Below the pieces are notes generated by a model, which was not told where the DNA came from, searched no databases, and worked only from the letters and a program-made list of their open reading frames with translations. Both the position numbers and the translations under genes were made by a program. Positions 8,022 to 15,780 of a DNA stretch of 61,633 nt are shown here, in pieces. This stretch comes from Acidobacteriota bacterium. Lineage in GTDB: Bacteria; Acidobacteriota; Terriglobia; Bryobacterales; Bryobacteraceae. Each line of letters opens with the position of its first letter. Position 1 is the stretch's first letter. The stretch spans positions 1-61,633 of the forward strand of contig SYLY01000135.1 of NCBI GenBank assembly GCA_005808475.1, given 5' to 3'.

Positions 8022-11000
8022 CTACCACTGGAGCCGAAGAGTGAGCTGAGTGGTCCGCGCGGCGCTGCCCGAGTTGCGGGTCGCCAGGATACCGTCGGAC
8101 CCGATCGAGTTCGGATTGTTGGGGTGGTTGAACACGTTGAACACGTCGATGTTAACGCGGGCCACCAGCCGTTCGGTGATGTTCACGAACTTGAACAGAG
8201 ACGCGTCCATACCCCACTGGCGCGGACCCGGCAGGTACTGGTTGCGCCACGGATGGAGGCCGTTGTCGAAGTTCGTCCGCTGGACCGTGCCGTTCTTGAG
8301 CGGAATCCAGACGGTGTTGGTGTCCCAGAACTGCGAGACCACGGTGCCCGCGGGCGCGTTCGGCGGAAGGGCGGTCTGGCCCACCGGAATCATCGGCGTG
8401 GCCGCCGGTTTGTAGCTATCCGGGACGCCCATGATGCCGTTCGGCTTGCCGTTGCGATCGACGCTATTGATCTGATTCGCGGGGATGTAGCCGTTCCACC
8501 AGAGGTAGCCGGGAAAGCAGCGGCCACTGCGGCAATCCTCGACCGGATATTTGTAATCGTAGCGCTCGATCGTCTTCGGGCCCGAAGGAAAGATTCCCGT
8601 CGGCATCGCGAAGAAGAAGCTCCGCAGGTTGCCCATGCCCGCCGCCTGCCAGCCGCCGAGAAACTTGTCGGCGATCCCGTTCATGTTGCCGCCCACTTTC
8701 TTGCCCCGTCCGAACGGCAGATCGGCGACGAAGTTCCAGCGGACGCGATGCTTGGGGATCTCCCAGTCGCGGCGGTACTGCATGAAACGGATACGCTGAT
8801 CGATGTTCTCCGGCACGGCGCCGGGCATGTAGGTATTGAGGCTGCCGACGAAGTCGTTGCCCTCCTGGCCGCCGAGCATCATGGTGTTACCGACGAGATA
8901 GAAGAGCTGGTAAGCGAAGCCCTTGTCGTAACGGCGCTCGAGTTCGAACTGGGCGCCGTTGAAGCGGGATCTACCCTTCCTCGTGAATTCGTTGAGGCTG
9001 CCGTAGACGGTGTTCTCGAACGGCCGCGTGGCCACGCTCGAGAAATCGCCGGTCGGCAACGGCTCCTGCCGCGTGGCGTACCAGATATAACCCGGCGTCG
9101 ACTCGTTATGGCGGACCCACACCTCCTGGTTTCCGCTGTAGTTGCCCACGTAGGAGACCCGGGCCACGGTGTTACCCATCAACTCTTTCTCGACCGTCAG
9201 GTTCCAGTCCTGAACCCGGCCGTCGGGTTGGTTGACGTCGCGGAAATTGGAAGCAGCGAATCCGCGCGGCAGAGTTCGTGTGTCGTTGATGTCGATGGCG
9301 TTCACGCTGTTCTGGCCGGCGACGAATCGCGGTACCGACCGCAAGCCGTAGTTCGGCAGCCCGTCGGGCGACTGCACCGTGTTGGTCAGGCTGTTCGAAA
9401 AGCTGGCGCGGGAGGGCGTGCCGCCCTGAGAACTGCCCCACGACCGGTAAGGTATGGGATAAGTGGAGATCCGGTAGCCGCCGCGCATCACGAACGCCTT
9501 CGCCCCGGAGAATCCGCGATAAGCGAACCCAAGGCGGGGCCCGAAGTTGTTGTAGTTGGTGTTGACCAGCGTCCGCGGCATTCCGGCTTCCTTCCAGGTG
9601 ATGACCTTGCCGCCCTGAGCCTGAATCTGCTTGACCACCTGGGGCAGCAGCGCGCCGCTCTTGTACATCGCGTCGAGGTCGTTGCCGACCACGTACGCCT
9701 TGTCCTTGAGGGAAAACCCGAAGAACGCGCCGTTGGCCTCACTCACCGGCGGGCGGAACTCGTACCGCAGACCGAGGTTCAGAGTCAGCCGCGGCGTCAC
9801 CTTCCAGTTGTCCTGCAAGTAGGGCGAGTACTCCTTTCCTAACACGAACATGTAGTTCCGGCCGTAAGCGCTCGCGTAGTTCATCGAGCCCAGGAACATG
9901 TTCGCGAAGTCGTGGCCGGTGAACGGCAACGCGATCGGGTTGACGGCCGGGGAGGTGGTGTCGTGCAGAGCGGTAGCCTGCGTGCTCCAATTGTGGTCGA
10001 CGGTGGCCGGGAAGTTGTTCATGTCCAGCGAATCGCGCCGGTAGTGGAAGCCGAACTGGAACTCGTGCTTGCCGAGGATCTTGGTTGCGTTCTCCTGAAC
10101 CTGCGTGTACCAGGAGGGCGAATCGAAGATGTTGTCGCGAAAGTAGCCGTAGCCGCTGAGGCCGGTCCCGGTGAGTTGGGGCACGGTGACGGACTTGAAC
10201 GGATTTGGCAGTCCCAGCGCCGCCGAGTAGTCGGTGCGGCCGTTGCCGTTGCCGCGGAGCTGGTTGTCGCGCGTGACGCTCACCATCGTTTCGGCGAAGA
10301 GCGTGGGAGAGAAGGTGTGGACCCAGGTCGCGGAGAGCGCCTTGTTGGGCGCGGTGCGCAGAGTCCCGCCCCAGAGTTGATCGGTGGTGATCTGGCCGGC
10401 AAATTGGTACAACTGGTTCGCCGAACTCTGTGTGTACCGCGCGAACATGGTGTCCTTGCTCGAGAAGCGGTGATCGATGCGGGTGCTACTGGTCCAGTTC
10501 TTGTTCCAGCTCGGCGAGGGGCCGGTCCAATTGAAATCGATCAACGGATTCACGTCGGGCAGCGTGGGCAGCGGAGTGACGGAGAGCAGCGCCTTGGCGA
10601 GCGGGCTGATGCGATTCGGGTCCACGGTGTTGAGCACGTTGTTGTGGCTCACCTGCTGGCGTTGCCAGTTCGCGCCGGTGGACCAGGGATCGTAGATGCG
10701 GGACTGGCGGCCCTGCACGTCGACCAGGCCGCGGAAGTCGCCGTTGCGCATCGCCTCGGTCGGCACGCGCCATTGCAGCGTGCTCGGGCTGATGGTGCGG
10801 CTAGCCTCCCAGGCGGAGAAGAAGAAGGTCCGGTCGCGGCCGTTGTACAGGCCCGGGATGTAGACCGGCGCGCCGGCCGAAGCGCCGAATTCGTTGCGGT
10901 TCAGGTAGGGAGCCTTGGTGTAGGTGTCCTGGCGTTGCCGGGCCTTGCCGATCGCGTTGTTGCGGTTGGTTTCAAACAGCGCGCCGTGAAATTGATTGGT

Positions 11001-11696
11001 TCCGCTGCGGCTGGAAACCACAAGCGTGGCCGGCCGCGTGAACTTCGCCGATGCGCTGTTGATCTCGACCTTGAACTCCTCCACGGCGTCCAGTCCCGGC
11101 GGGCGTTGTTGGGACCAGCCCTCCCAGGACTCGTTGTGTTGCGTGCCGTCGAACACGAAGACCATCGTGCCCATGCGCATTCCGTAGGCGCGCATGCCCG
11201 CGCTGCCGCTGGTTTCGACGCCGGGCACGGTGGCGTACATCAGACTGGTAATGGCTCGGCCGTTGATCGGCAGTTGCTGGATGCGTTGACGCTCGAGCAC
11301 GTGGCTGATCGAAGGCTCGGTGGCAAGCAACGGCGTGACGTCCTTGACCACGACCTCGGTTGCCGTCTGCCCCACCGCAAGCACCGGTTCGAGGCTCACG
11401 TCCTGCTGCACCTGCACGCTCAGCGTGGCTTCGTAGCGCTGCATACCGGGCATTTCCACCACGACGCGATAGGGTCCGGGAACCACGCCAGGCAGCACGA
11501 AGATGCCGGAGTCGTTGGTTTTCGACGCGCGCGAGTCGTTGGTGTTGGAATTGGTGAGCGTCACCGACGCGCCGGGAACGACAGCGGAACTCTGATCGCG
11601 GACGACGCCGCGGACAGTGCTATTGGAGGCCTGAGGCCAAGCCGGGACGGCGGCGAGCACCAAGACGGCCACCGTGGCCGAACGGGGATGAATCAC
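8022..11696 (-). CDS. Oar-like TonB-dependent receptor with N-terminal carboxypeptidase regulatory-like domain
   Basis: A 1224-aa outer-membrane protein. The GTG start (11696) follows an AAGGAG ribosome-binding site and gives a signal peptide (SATVAVLVLAAVPAWPQA). Residues ~25-110 are a CarboxypepD_reg domain (VRGVVRDQSSAVVPGASV). A plug-like region follows (LERQRIQQLPINGRAI, MRMGTMVFVFDGTQHNES), then a long barrel with many aromatic-ended strands, ending in TTQLTLRLQW with the terminal aromatic residue typical of outer-membrane barrels. Such receptors are highly expanded in Acidobacteriota and are thought to import large substrates, perhaps polysaccharides or peptides. No clear TonB box is visible. 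It is monocistronic by layout. Confidence 0.9.
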   Translation of the reverse strand: MIHPRSATVAVLVLAAVPAWPQASNSTVRGVVRDQSSAVVPGASVTLTNSNTNDSRASKTNDSGIFVLPGVVPGPYRVVVEMPGMQRYEATLSVQVQQDVSLEPVLAVGQTATEVVVKDVTPLLATEPSISHVLERQRIQQLPINGRAITSLMYATVPGVETSGSAGMRAYGMRMGTMVFVFDGTQHNESWEGWSQQRPPGLDAVEEFKVEINSASAKFTRPATLVVSSRSGTNQFHGALFETNRNNAIGKARQRQDTYTKAPYLNRNEFGASAGAPVYIPGLYNGRDRTFFFSAWEASRTISPSTLQWRVPTEAMRNGDFRGLVDVQGRQSRIYDPWSTGANWQRQQVSHNNVLNTVDPNRISPLAKALLSVTPLPTLPDVNPLIDFNWTGPSPSWNKNWTSSTRIDHRFSSKDTMFARYTQSSANQLYQFAGQITTDQLWGGTLRTAPNKALSATWVHTFSPTLFAETMVSVTRDNQLRGNGNGRTDYSAALGLPNPFKSVTVPQLTGTGLSGYGYFRDNIFDSPSWYTQVQENATKILGKHEFQFGFHYRRDSLDMNNFPATVDHNWSTQATALHDTTSPAVNPIALPFTGHDFANMFLGSMNYASAYGRNYMFVLGKEYSPYLQDNWKVTPRLTLNLGLRYEFRPPVSEANGAFFGFSLKDKAYVVGNDLDAMYKSGALLPQVVKQIQAQGGKVITWKEAGMPRTLVNTNYNNFGPRLGFAYRGFSGAKAFVMRGGYRISTYPIPYRSWGSSQGGTPSRASFSNSLTNTVQSPDGLPNYGLRSVPRFVAGQNSVNAIDINDTRTLPRGFAASNFRDVNQPDGRVQDWNLTVEKELMGNTVARVSYVGNYSGNQEVWVRHNESTPGYIWYATRQEPLPTGDFSSVATRPFENTVYGSLNEFTRKGRSRFNGAQFELERRYDKGFAYQLFYLVGNTMMLGGQEGNDFVGSLNTYMPGAVPENIDQRIRFMQYRRDWEIPKHRVRWNFVADLPFGRGKKVGGNMNGIADKFLGGWQAAGMGNLRSFFFAMPTGIFPSGPKTIERYDYKYPVEDCRSGRCFPGYLWWNGYIPANQINSVDRNGKPNGIMGVPDSYKPAATPMIPVGQTALPPNAPAGTVVSQFWDTNTVWIPLKNGTVQRTNFDNGLHPWRNQYLPGPRQWGMDASLFKFVNITERLVARVNIDVFNVFNHPNNPNSIGSDGILATRNSGSAARTTQLTLRLQW

Positions 11697-11770
11697 GAGG
11701 AGCTCCTTTCCGAGCGCAATTCAGCAATGCTAAGACTGCTAGCGACGAAACGCAAGGGGGCGCCCGGTGG

Positions 11771-11776
11771 TACGAT
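11771..11776 (+). promoter_or_regulatory. Putative -10 element (TACGAT) for the CRTAC1 gene
   Basis: TACGAT ends 8 nt before the GTG at 11785. If it is the -10, transcription would start about at that GTG, which argues for 11785 rather than the GTG at 11767 as the start. Confidence 0.4.
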
Positions 11777-11784
11777 TCCCGGTA

Positions 11785-13404
11785 GTGACAGCCTGGCTTC
11801 TCGCCGCGCTCGCGGGGGCGGCGCCCGTCCCCATCGCGTTCGAGGAGGTTTCGCGCGCCGCCGGGATCGCCTTTACGCTCCGGCATTCGCCCACTCCGGC
11901 GCGGCATCAGATCGAAACGATGGCGGGCGGCGTGGCTGCGCTCGATTTCGACAACGACGGCCGGCTCGATATCTACTTCGTCAACGGCGCGCGCCAACCC
12001 GGCCTCGGCAAGACGGATCCGTCCTACTACAACCGCCTCTATCGCAACGTGGGCGGCAACCGCTTCGAGGACGCGACGGCCAAGGCCGGCGTCCAGGGCG
12101 AAGGCTACGCGACGGGCGTGGCCGCGGCCGACTACGACAACGACGGCTTCACCGACCTGTTCATCGCGGGCGTGAATCGCGACATCCTGTATCGGAATCG
12201 CGGCGACGGCACGTTCGAGGATGCCACTTCGCGCGCGGGCCTGGCGCATCACGGCGGGATGCGCCAGCCCTGGTCGATCGGCGCCGGCTGGTTCGACTAC
12301 GACAACGACGGGCGGCTGGATCTGTTCGTGGTGAACTACGTGGCGTGGGATCCGGCGAACGAGCCGCCGTGCACGGCCGGAGCCGAGCGCGTCTACTGCC
12401 ATCCCAAGTACTACCAGGGCTTGCCCAATCGCCTCTTTCGCAACAATGGCGACGGGACGTTCACCGATGTGTCGGAACGTTCGGGGATCTCGGCGCACGT
12501 GGGAAAAGGAATGGCGGTGGCCTTCCTGGACTACGATGCCGACGGCCGGCTGGACGCGATGGTCACCAACGACACCACGCCGAACTTCCTGTTCCACAAC
12601 GAAGGCGGCGGGAGGTTCCGCGAGACCGGAATCACGGCGGCGGTGGCATACAACGACGACGGGCGCGCGCTGAGTTCCATGGGGGCCGACGCGCGCGATA
12701 TCGACAACGACGGGCGGGAGGACTTGTTCGTCACCGCGAATCATAACGAGACGTTTCCGTTGTTTCGCAATCTGGGCCGGGGCCTGTTCTCCGACATTGC
12801 GTATCCGAGCGGGGTGGGCCGTCTGACGCTCGCCTTCACGGGTTGGAGCAACGGCATCTTCGATTTCAACAACGACGGCTGGAAAGACCTGTTCGCGGCG
12901 CGCGGCGCGATCGACGACAACCTGGAGCGGTTCTCGCATCGGAAGGCCGCGCAGACGAACATGGCGCTGGCAAACACCGGCAATCTCCGGTTCGTCGAAA
13001 GCGGCTCGTCTCTGAAGGGGACGGGGCTGCATCGCGGCGCCGCCTTCGGAGATTTCGACGGCGACGGACGCGTGGACGCGGTGGTTACCCGCCTGGGCGA
13101 GCCCGCCCTGCTGCTGCGCAACGTTTCCCCGGCGCGCAATCGTTGGCTGGCGTTGCGGCTGCGCGGACGCAAGAGCAATCGCGACGGGATCGGCGCGATG
13201 GTGGAAGTCACCGGCGCCTCCGGCCGGAAGCAATGGAACCGGTGCACCACCGCCGTGGGCTATGCGAGTTCCAGCGACCGCGCCGTCCATTTCGGCATGG
13301 GCGGCGACGGGAGAGCCTCGGTCGAGATTGCGTGGCCATCGGGCGTTCGCCAGAGGATCGCCGATGTCGCGTGCGACCGCTACTTGACGGTGGACGAACC
13401 GTAG
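11785..13404 (+). CDS. CRTAC1-family protein (FG-GAP/VCBS repeats, ASPIC/UnbV domain)
   Basis: About 539 aa. I prefer the GTG at 11785 (signal peptide VTAWLLAALAGAAPVPIAF, -10-like TACGAT 8 nt upstream); an in-frame GTG at 11767 is the alternative. The body has seven or so VCBS/FG-GAP blades with Ca-binding-like D-x-D-x-DG loops (ALDFDNDGRLDIYFV, ADYDNDGFTDLFIAG, WFDYDNDGRLDLFVV, DIDNDGREDLFVT, FDFNNDGWKDLFAARG, FGDFDGDGRVDAVV). A C-terminal ASPIC/UnbV domain follows (SPARNRWLALRLRGRKSNRD, VEIAWPSGVRQRI). It is a secreted beta-propeller of unknown ligand, common in Acidobacteriota. Its 3' end overlaps the convergent TPR gene by 25 bp. Confidence 0.88.
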   Translation: MTAWLLAALAGAAPVPIAFEEVSRAAGIAFTLRHSPTPARHQIETMAGGVAALDFDNDGRLDIYFVNGARQPGLGKTDPSYYNRLYRNVGGNRFEDATAKAGVQGEGYATGVAAADYDNDGFTDLFIAGVNRDILYRNRGDGTFEDATSRAGLAHHGGMRQPWSIGAGWFDYDNDGRLDLFVVNYVAWDPANEPPCTAGAERVYCHPKYYQGLPNRLFRNNGDGTFTDVSERSGISAHVGKGMAVAFLDYDADGRLDAMVTNDTTPNFLFHNEGGGRFRETGITAAVAYNDDGRALSSMGADARDIDNDGREDLFVTANHNETFPLFRNLGRGLFSDIAYPSGVGRLTLAFTGWSNGIFDFNNDGWKDLFAARGAIDDNLERFSHRKAAQTNMALANTGNLRFVESGSSLKGTGLHRGAAFGDFDGDGRVDAVVTRLGEPALLLRNVSPARNRWLALRLRGRKSNRDGIGAMVEVTGASGRKQWNRCTTAVGYASSSDRAVHFGMGGDGRASVEIAWPSGVRQRIADVACDRYLTVDEP

Positions 13405-14036
13405 CGCATTTCGCGTTCGCCCTCCTCGGTTCGGCCCAGTTGCAGATACGCGCGACCGAGCAACAGCCTGGCGGGCGAGTTCGCCGGATCGAGTTGGACG
13501 GCGGTTTCCAGGCGCTTGACGGCGTCCCCGGGCCGCCCGAGATGCAGCAGTGCGCGCCCCGATTCCAGATGCGCGCGCGCCGACCGGGGATTCTCGAGGC
13601 AAGCCGGCTCGAGAAGCACGGCCGCTTCTTCCGCGCGTCCTTGGCGCGACAGGAAAGCGCCGTAGTCGATGCGAGCGTCCTCCGCCGCGCGGTCCGATCG
13701 TTGGCGCGCCTGAATGGCGTCCTTGAAGTGGCGTTCGGCCTCGGCGGGAAGATCGAGCGCGGCGAAGTTCAGGCCGGCGGCGCGTTCGACGCGGTCGAGC
13801 TTGGCGCGGGTTGCGGCCTTGCGGGCTTTCTCGAACGCGGGAACGGCTTCTCGATAACGGCCGGCGGTGAAGAGAGCGCGGCCGAGGAAGTAGCAGTTGT
13901 CCTGGTCGCGCGGATCGGCGTCGCACGCCTTGGCGAAGTGCGCCGCGGCGGAGACGAAGTCGCCGGCGCTCGCCGCTTTCATGCCGGCGTCCTTCCAATC
14001 CGCCTGGAACCACGCGAGCAGGGCCAGCAGCGCCAT
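13380..14036 (-). CDS. Tetratricopeptide-repeat protein
   Basis: 218 aa, made almost entirely of helix-turn-helix TPR units: ASAGDFVSAAAHFAKACDAD, CYFLGRALFTAGRYREAVPA, YGAFLSRQGRAEEAAVLLEP, HLESGRALLHLGRPGDAVKR, RLLLGRAYLQLGRTEEGERE. A short hydrophobic start (MALLALLAWF) could be a signal or anchor. It begins 4 bp after the symporter gene stop, so it is the last gene of the PIG-L, microprotein, symporter, TPR operon. TPR proteins usually scaffold other proteins; a specific role is not visible. Confidence 0.85.
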   Translation of the reverse strand: MALLALLAWFQADWKDAGMKAASAGDFVSAAAHFAKACDADPRDQDNCYFLGRALFTAGRYREAVPAFEKARKAATRAKLDRVERAAGLNFAALDLPAEAERHFKDAIQARQRSDRAAEDARIDYGAFLSRQGRAEEAAVLLEPACLENPRSARAHLESGRALLHLGRPGDAVKRLETAVQLDPANSPARLLLGRAYLQLGRTEEGEREMRYGSSTVK

Positions 14037-14040
14037 GGCC

Positions 14041-15666
14041 TCACTCCTTGCTGGACGCGGGGAACGCCAAAGCGGCGAGCACCACCACCACGCATCCGAT
14101 CACGTTGTACCAAAGGAACGAAATTCCGGTGAAGGAATGCGCCGCGAAGATGGCGGCTTCGCCCACCAGAAGTCCGGTGAAGGCCGCGTTCGCGCCCACG
14201 CGAGGAAAGAAGAACGCGAGCGTGAACACGCCGAGCAGGCCGCCGTAGAACAGCGATCCCAGCATGTTGACCGCTTCGATCAGCGAGCCCAGCCCGCGGC
14301 CGAACTGCGCCGTCGCCACGGCGTAGGCGCCCCAGAAGACGGTGAACCAACGCGACGCGGCCAGATAGTGCCTATCCGTTTGGCCGGGCTTGAGGAACCG
14401 CTGATAGATATCGATCACCGAGACGGTGGCCAGGGAGTTCACTTCGGCGGAAATGGTCGACATGGCCGCCGCGAAGATCGCCGCCATGATGAGGCCGACC
14501 ACACCCACGGGCATGTACTTCGTGACGAAACCGAGGAACACGTAGTTGGTGTCGTTCAGTCCACCGGCGAGTTTCGCCGCGTCCTTGCGGGCGGCTTCCA
14601 CGTCCGCCTGGGCGCGGCGGTAGCGTTCGGGCGAAGCGCCGGCCAGCAGATCGCGCGCCGCCGTCCGGCGCTCGTCGAAGGCGCGGTCGTATCGCGCCGC
14701 CACTTCGCCATAGGCCGCGTCGCGTTCGATCCGATGGAGTTCGCCTTCGTGAAACAACAGCGGCGGCTTCTCGAACGTGTAGAACACGAACACCACCGCG
14801 CCGGTCAGCAGAATGAAGAACTGCATCGGGATCTTCGCCATCGCGTTGAACAGCAGGCTCAGCCGGCTCTGCGTCACCGAGCGTCCGGTGAGATAACGCT
14901 GCACTTGCGACTGGTCGCAGCCGAAGTACGCCAGGGCCAGGAACATGCCGCCGAGCAGCCCGTTCCACAGGTTGTACCGGTCGTTCCAGTCGAAGGTCGT
15001 CACCACCGCGTTCAACCGGCCCGCCGCGCCCGCGATGGTGAGCGCTCCGCCGAAGCCCACGTCGGGCGGCAGCAGCGAGACGGCGAGTCCCAGGGCGACG
15101 AACAGTCCCACGATCATCACGAGCATCTGCTGGAAGTCGGTCCATGTGACGGCCTTGATTCCGCCCATCGTCGTGTACGCCACGGTGGTGGCGCCCATCA
15201 GAAGCGTGGTCCAACGATCCGGCCACCCGAGGATCACGGTGAGCACGATGGCCGGCGCGTAGAGAGCGACGCCCACCGCGAGTCCGCGCTGGATAAGGAA
15301 CACGACGGCCACCAGCGCGCGCGTCTTTGCGTCGAAGCGGCGCTCCAGGTACTCATAGGCGGTGTAGACGCCGGAGCGGTGAAACACGGGGACGACGAAC
15401 GCCGAGATCAGCACCATCGCGATGGGCAGTCCGAAGTAGAACTGGACGAATCGCATGCCGTCGGCGTAGGCTTGCCCGGTGGTGGAGATGAACGTGATCG
15501 CGCTCGCCTGCGTCGCCATGATGGAAAGCGCCATGGCGTACCAGGGCATGTCCTTGCCGGCCAGCAGATACTCGTGCGTGGTGGCGTTGCGGCGGGACCG
15601 CCACAGGCCGTAGACAATGATCGCGATCAGCGACCCGGCGAGCACCACCCAATCGAACGGCCTCAT
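14041..15666 (-). CDS. Sodium:solute symporter (SSS family)
   Basis: 541 aa from the ATG at 15666, which overlaps the preceding microprotein stop as ATGA. About 13 hydrophobic segments, starting with FDWVVLAGSLIAIIVYGLW. It shows SSS hallmarks: STTGQAYADGMRFVQFYFG, VFHRSGVYTAYEYLERRF, GGIKAVTWTDFQQM, GCDQSQVQRYLTGRSVTQS and AAAMSTISAEVNSLATVS. A hydrophilic insert of ~70 residues (LHRIERDAAYGEVAARYDRA) lies between two membrane segments. These transporters take up sugars, organic acids or sialic-acid-like solutes with Na+. The neighbouring PIG-L deacetylase suggests an amino-sugar-type substrate, which is inference. Confidence 0.9.
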   Translation of the reverse strand: MRPFDWVVLAGSLIAIIVYGLWRSRRNATTHEYLLAGKDMPWYAMALSIMATQASAITFISTTGQAYADGMRFVQFYFGLPIAMVLISAFVVPVFHRSGVYTAYEYLERRFDAKTRALVAVVFLIQRGLAVGVALYAPAIVLTVILGWPDRWTTLLMGATTVAYTTMGGIKAVTWTDFQQMLVMIVGLFVALGLAVSLLPPDVGFGGALTIAGAAGRLNAVVTTFDWNDRYNLWNGLLGGMFLALAYFGCDQSQVQRYLTGRSVTQSRLSLLFNAMAKIPMQFFILLTGAVVFVFYTFEKPPLLFHEGELHRIERDAAYGEVAARYDRAFDERRTAARDLLAGASPERYRRAQADVEAARKDAAKLAGGLNDTNYVFLGFVTKYMPVGVVGLIMAAIFAAAMSTISAEVNSLATVSVIDIYQRFLKPGQTDRHYLAASRWFTVFWGAYAVATAQFGRGLGSLIEAVNMLGSLFYGGLLGVFTLAFFFPRVGANAAFTGLLVGEAAIFAAHSFTGISFLWYNVIGCVVVVLAALAFPASSKE

Positions 15667-15779
15667 CGGCGGTACGCCTGCGTGAAGGCAGCCAGCGCCG
15701 CGATCACGCACACCAAATACAAGAGGACCGCGGCGTAGACGCGCTTCCAGGTCCCCAGGAACGGCGGAGGTTCGTTCAT
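15663..15779 (-). CDS. 38-aa single-pass membrane microprotein
   Basis: A 38-residue ORF, MNEPPPFLGTWKRVYAAVLL..., with one membrane helix (AAVLLYLVCVIAALAAFTQA) and a basic end (YRR). The ATG at 15779 lies 1 bp after the PIG-L stop and its own stop overlaps the symporter ATG (ATGA), so it is locked into the operon by translational coupling. The layout of a short soluble N-terminus with Trp/Lys/Arg at the membrane edge resembles small accessory subunits found beside some symporters. I cannot assign it to a named family. A role in symporter assembly or stability is inference. Confidence 0.75.
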   Translation of the reverse strand: MNEPPPFLGTWKRVYAAVLLYLVCVIAALAAFTQAYRR

Positions 15780-15780
15780 G

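Noticed and set aside
6469-14132. Long plus- and minus-strand ORFs opposite the receptor, CRTAC1 and TPR genes (for example 8124-9842, 9912-12746, 11620-14013)
   Set aside because: GC-rich shadow frames full of Arg/Val/Ala with no motifs; the opposite strand carries recognisable proteins.
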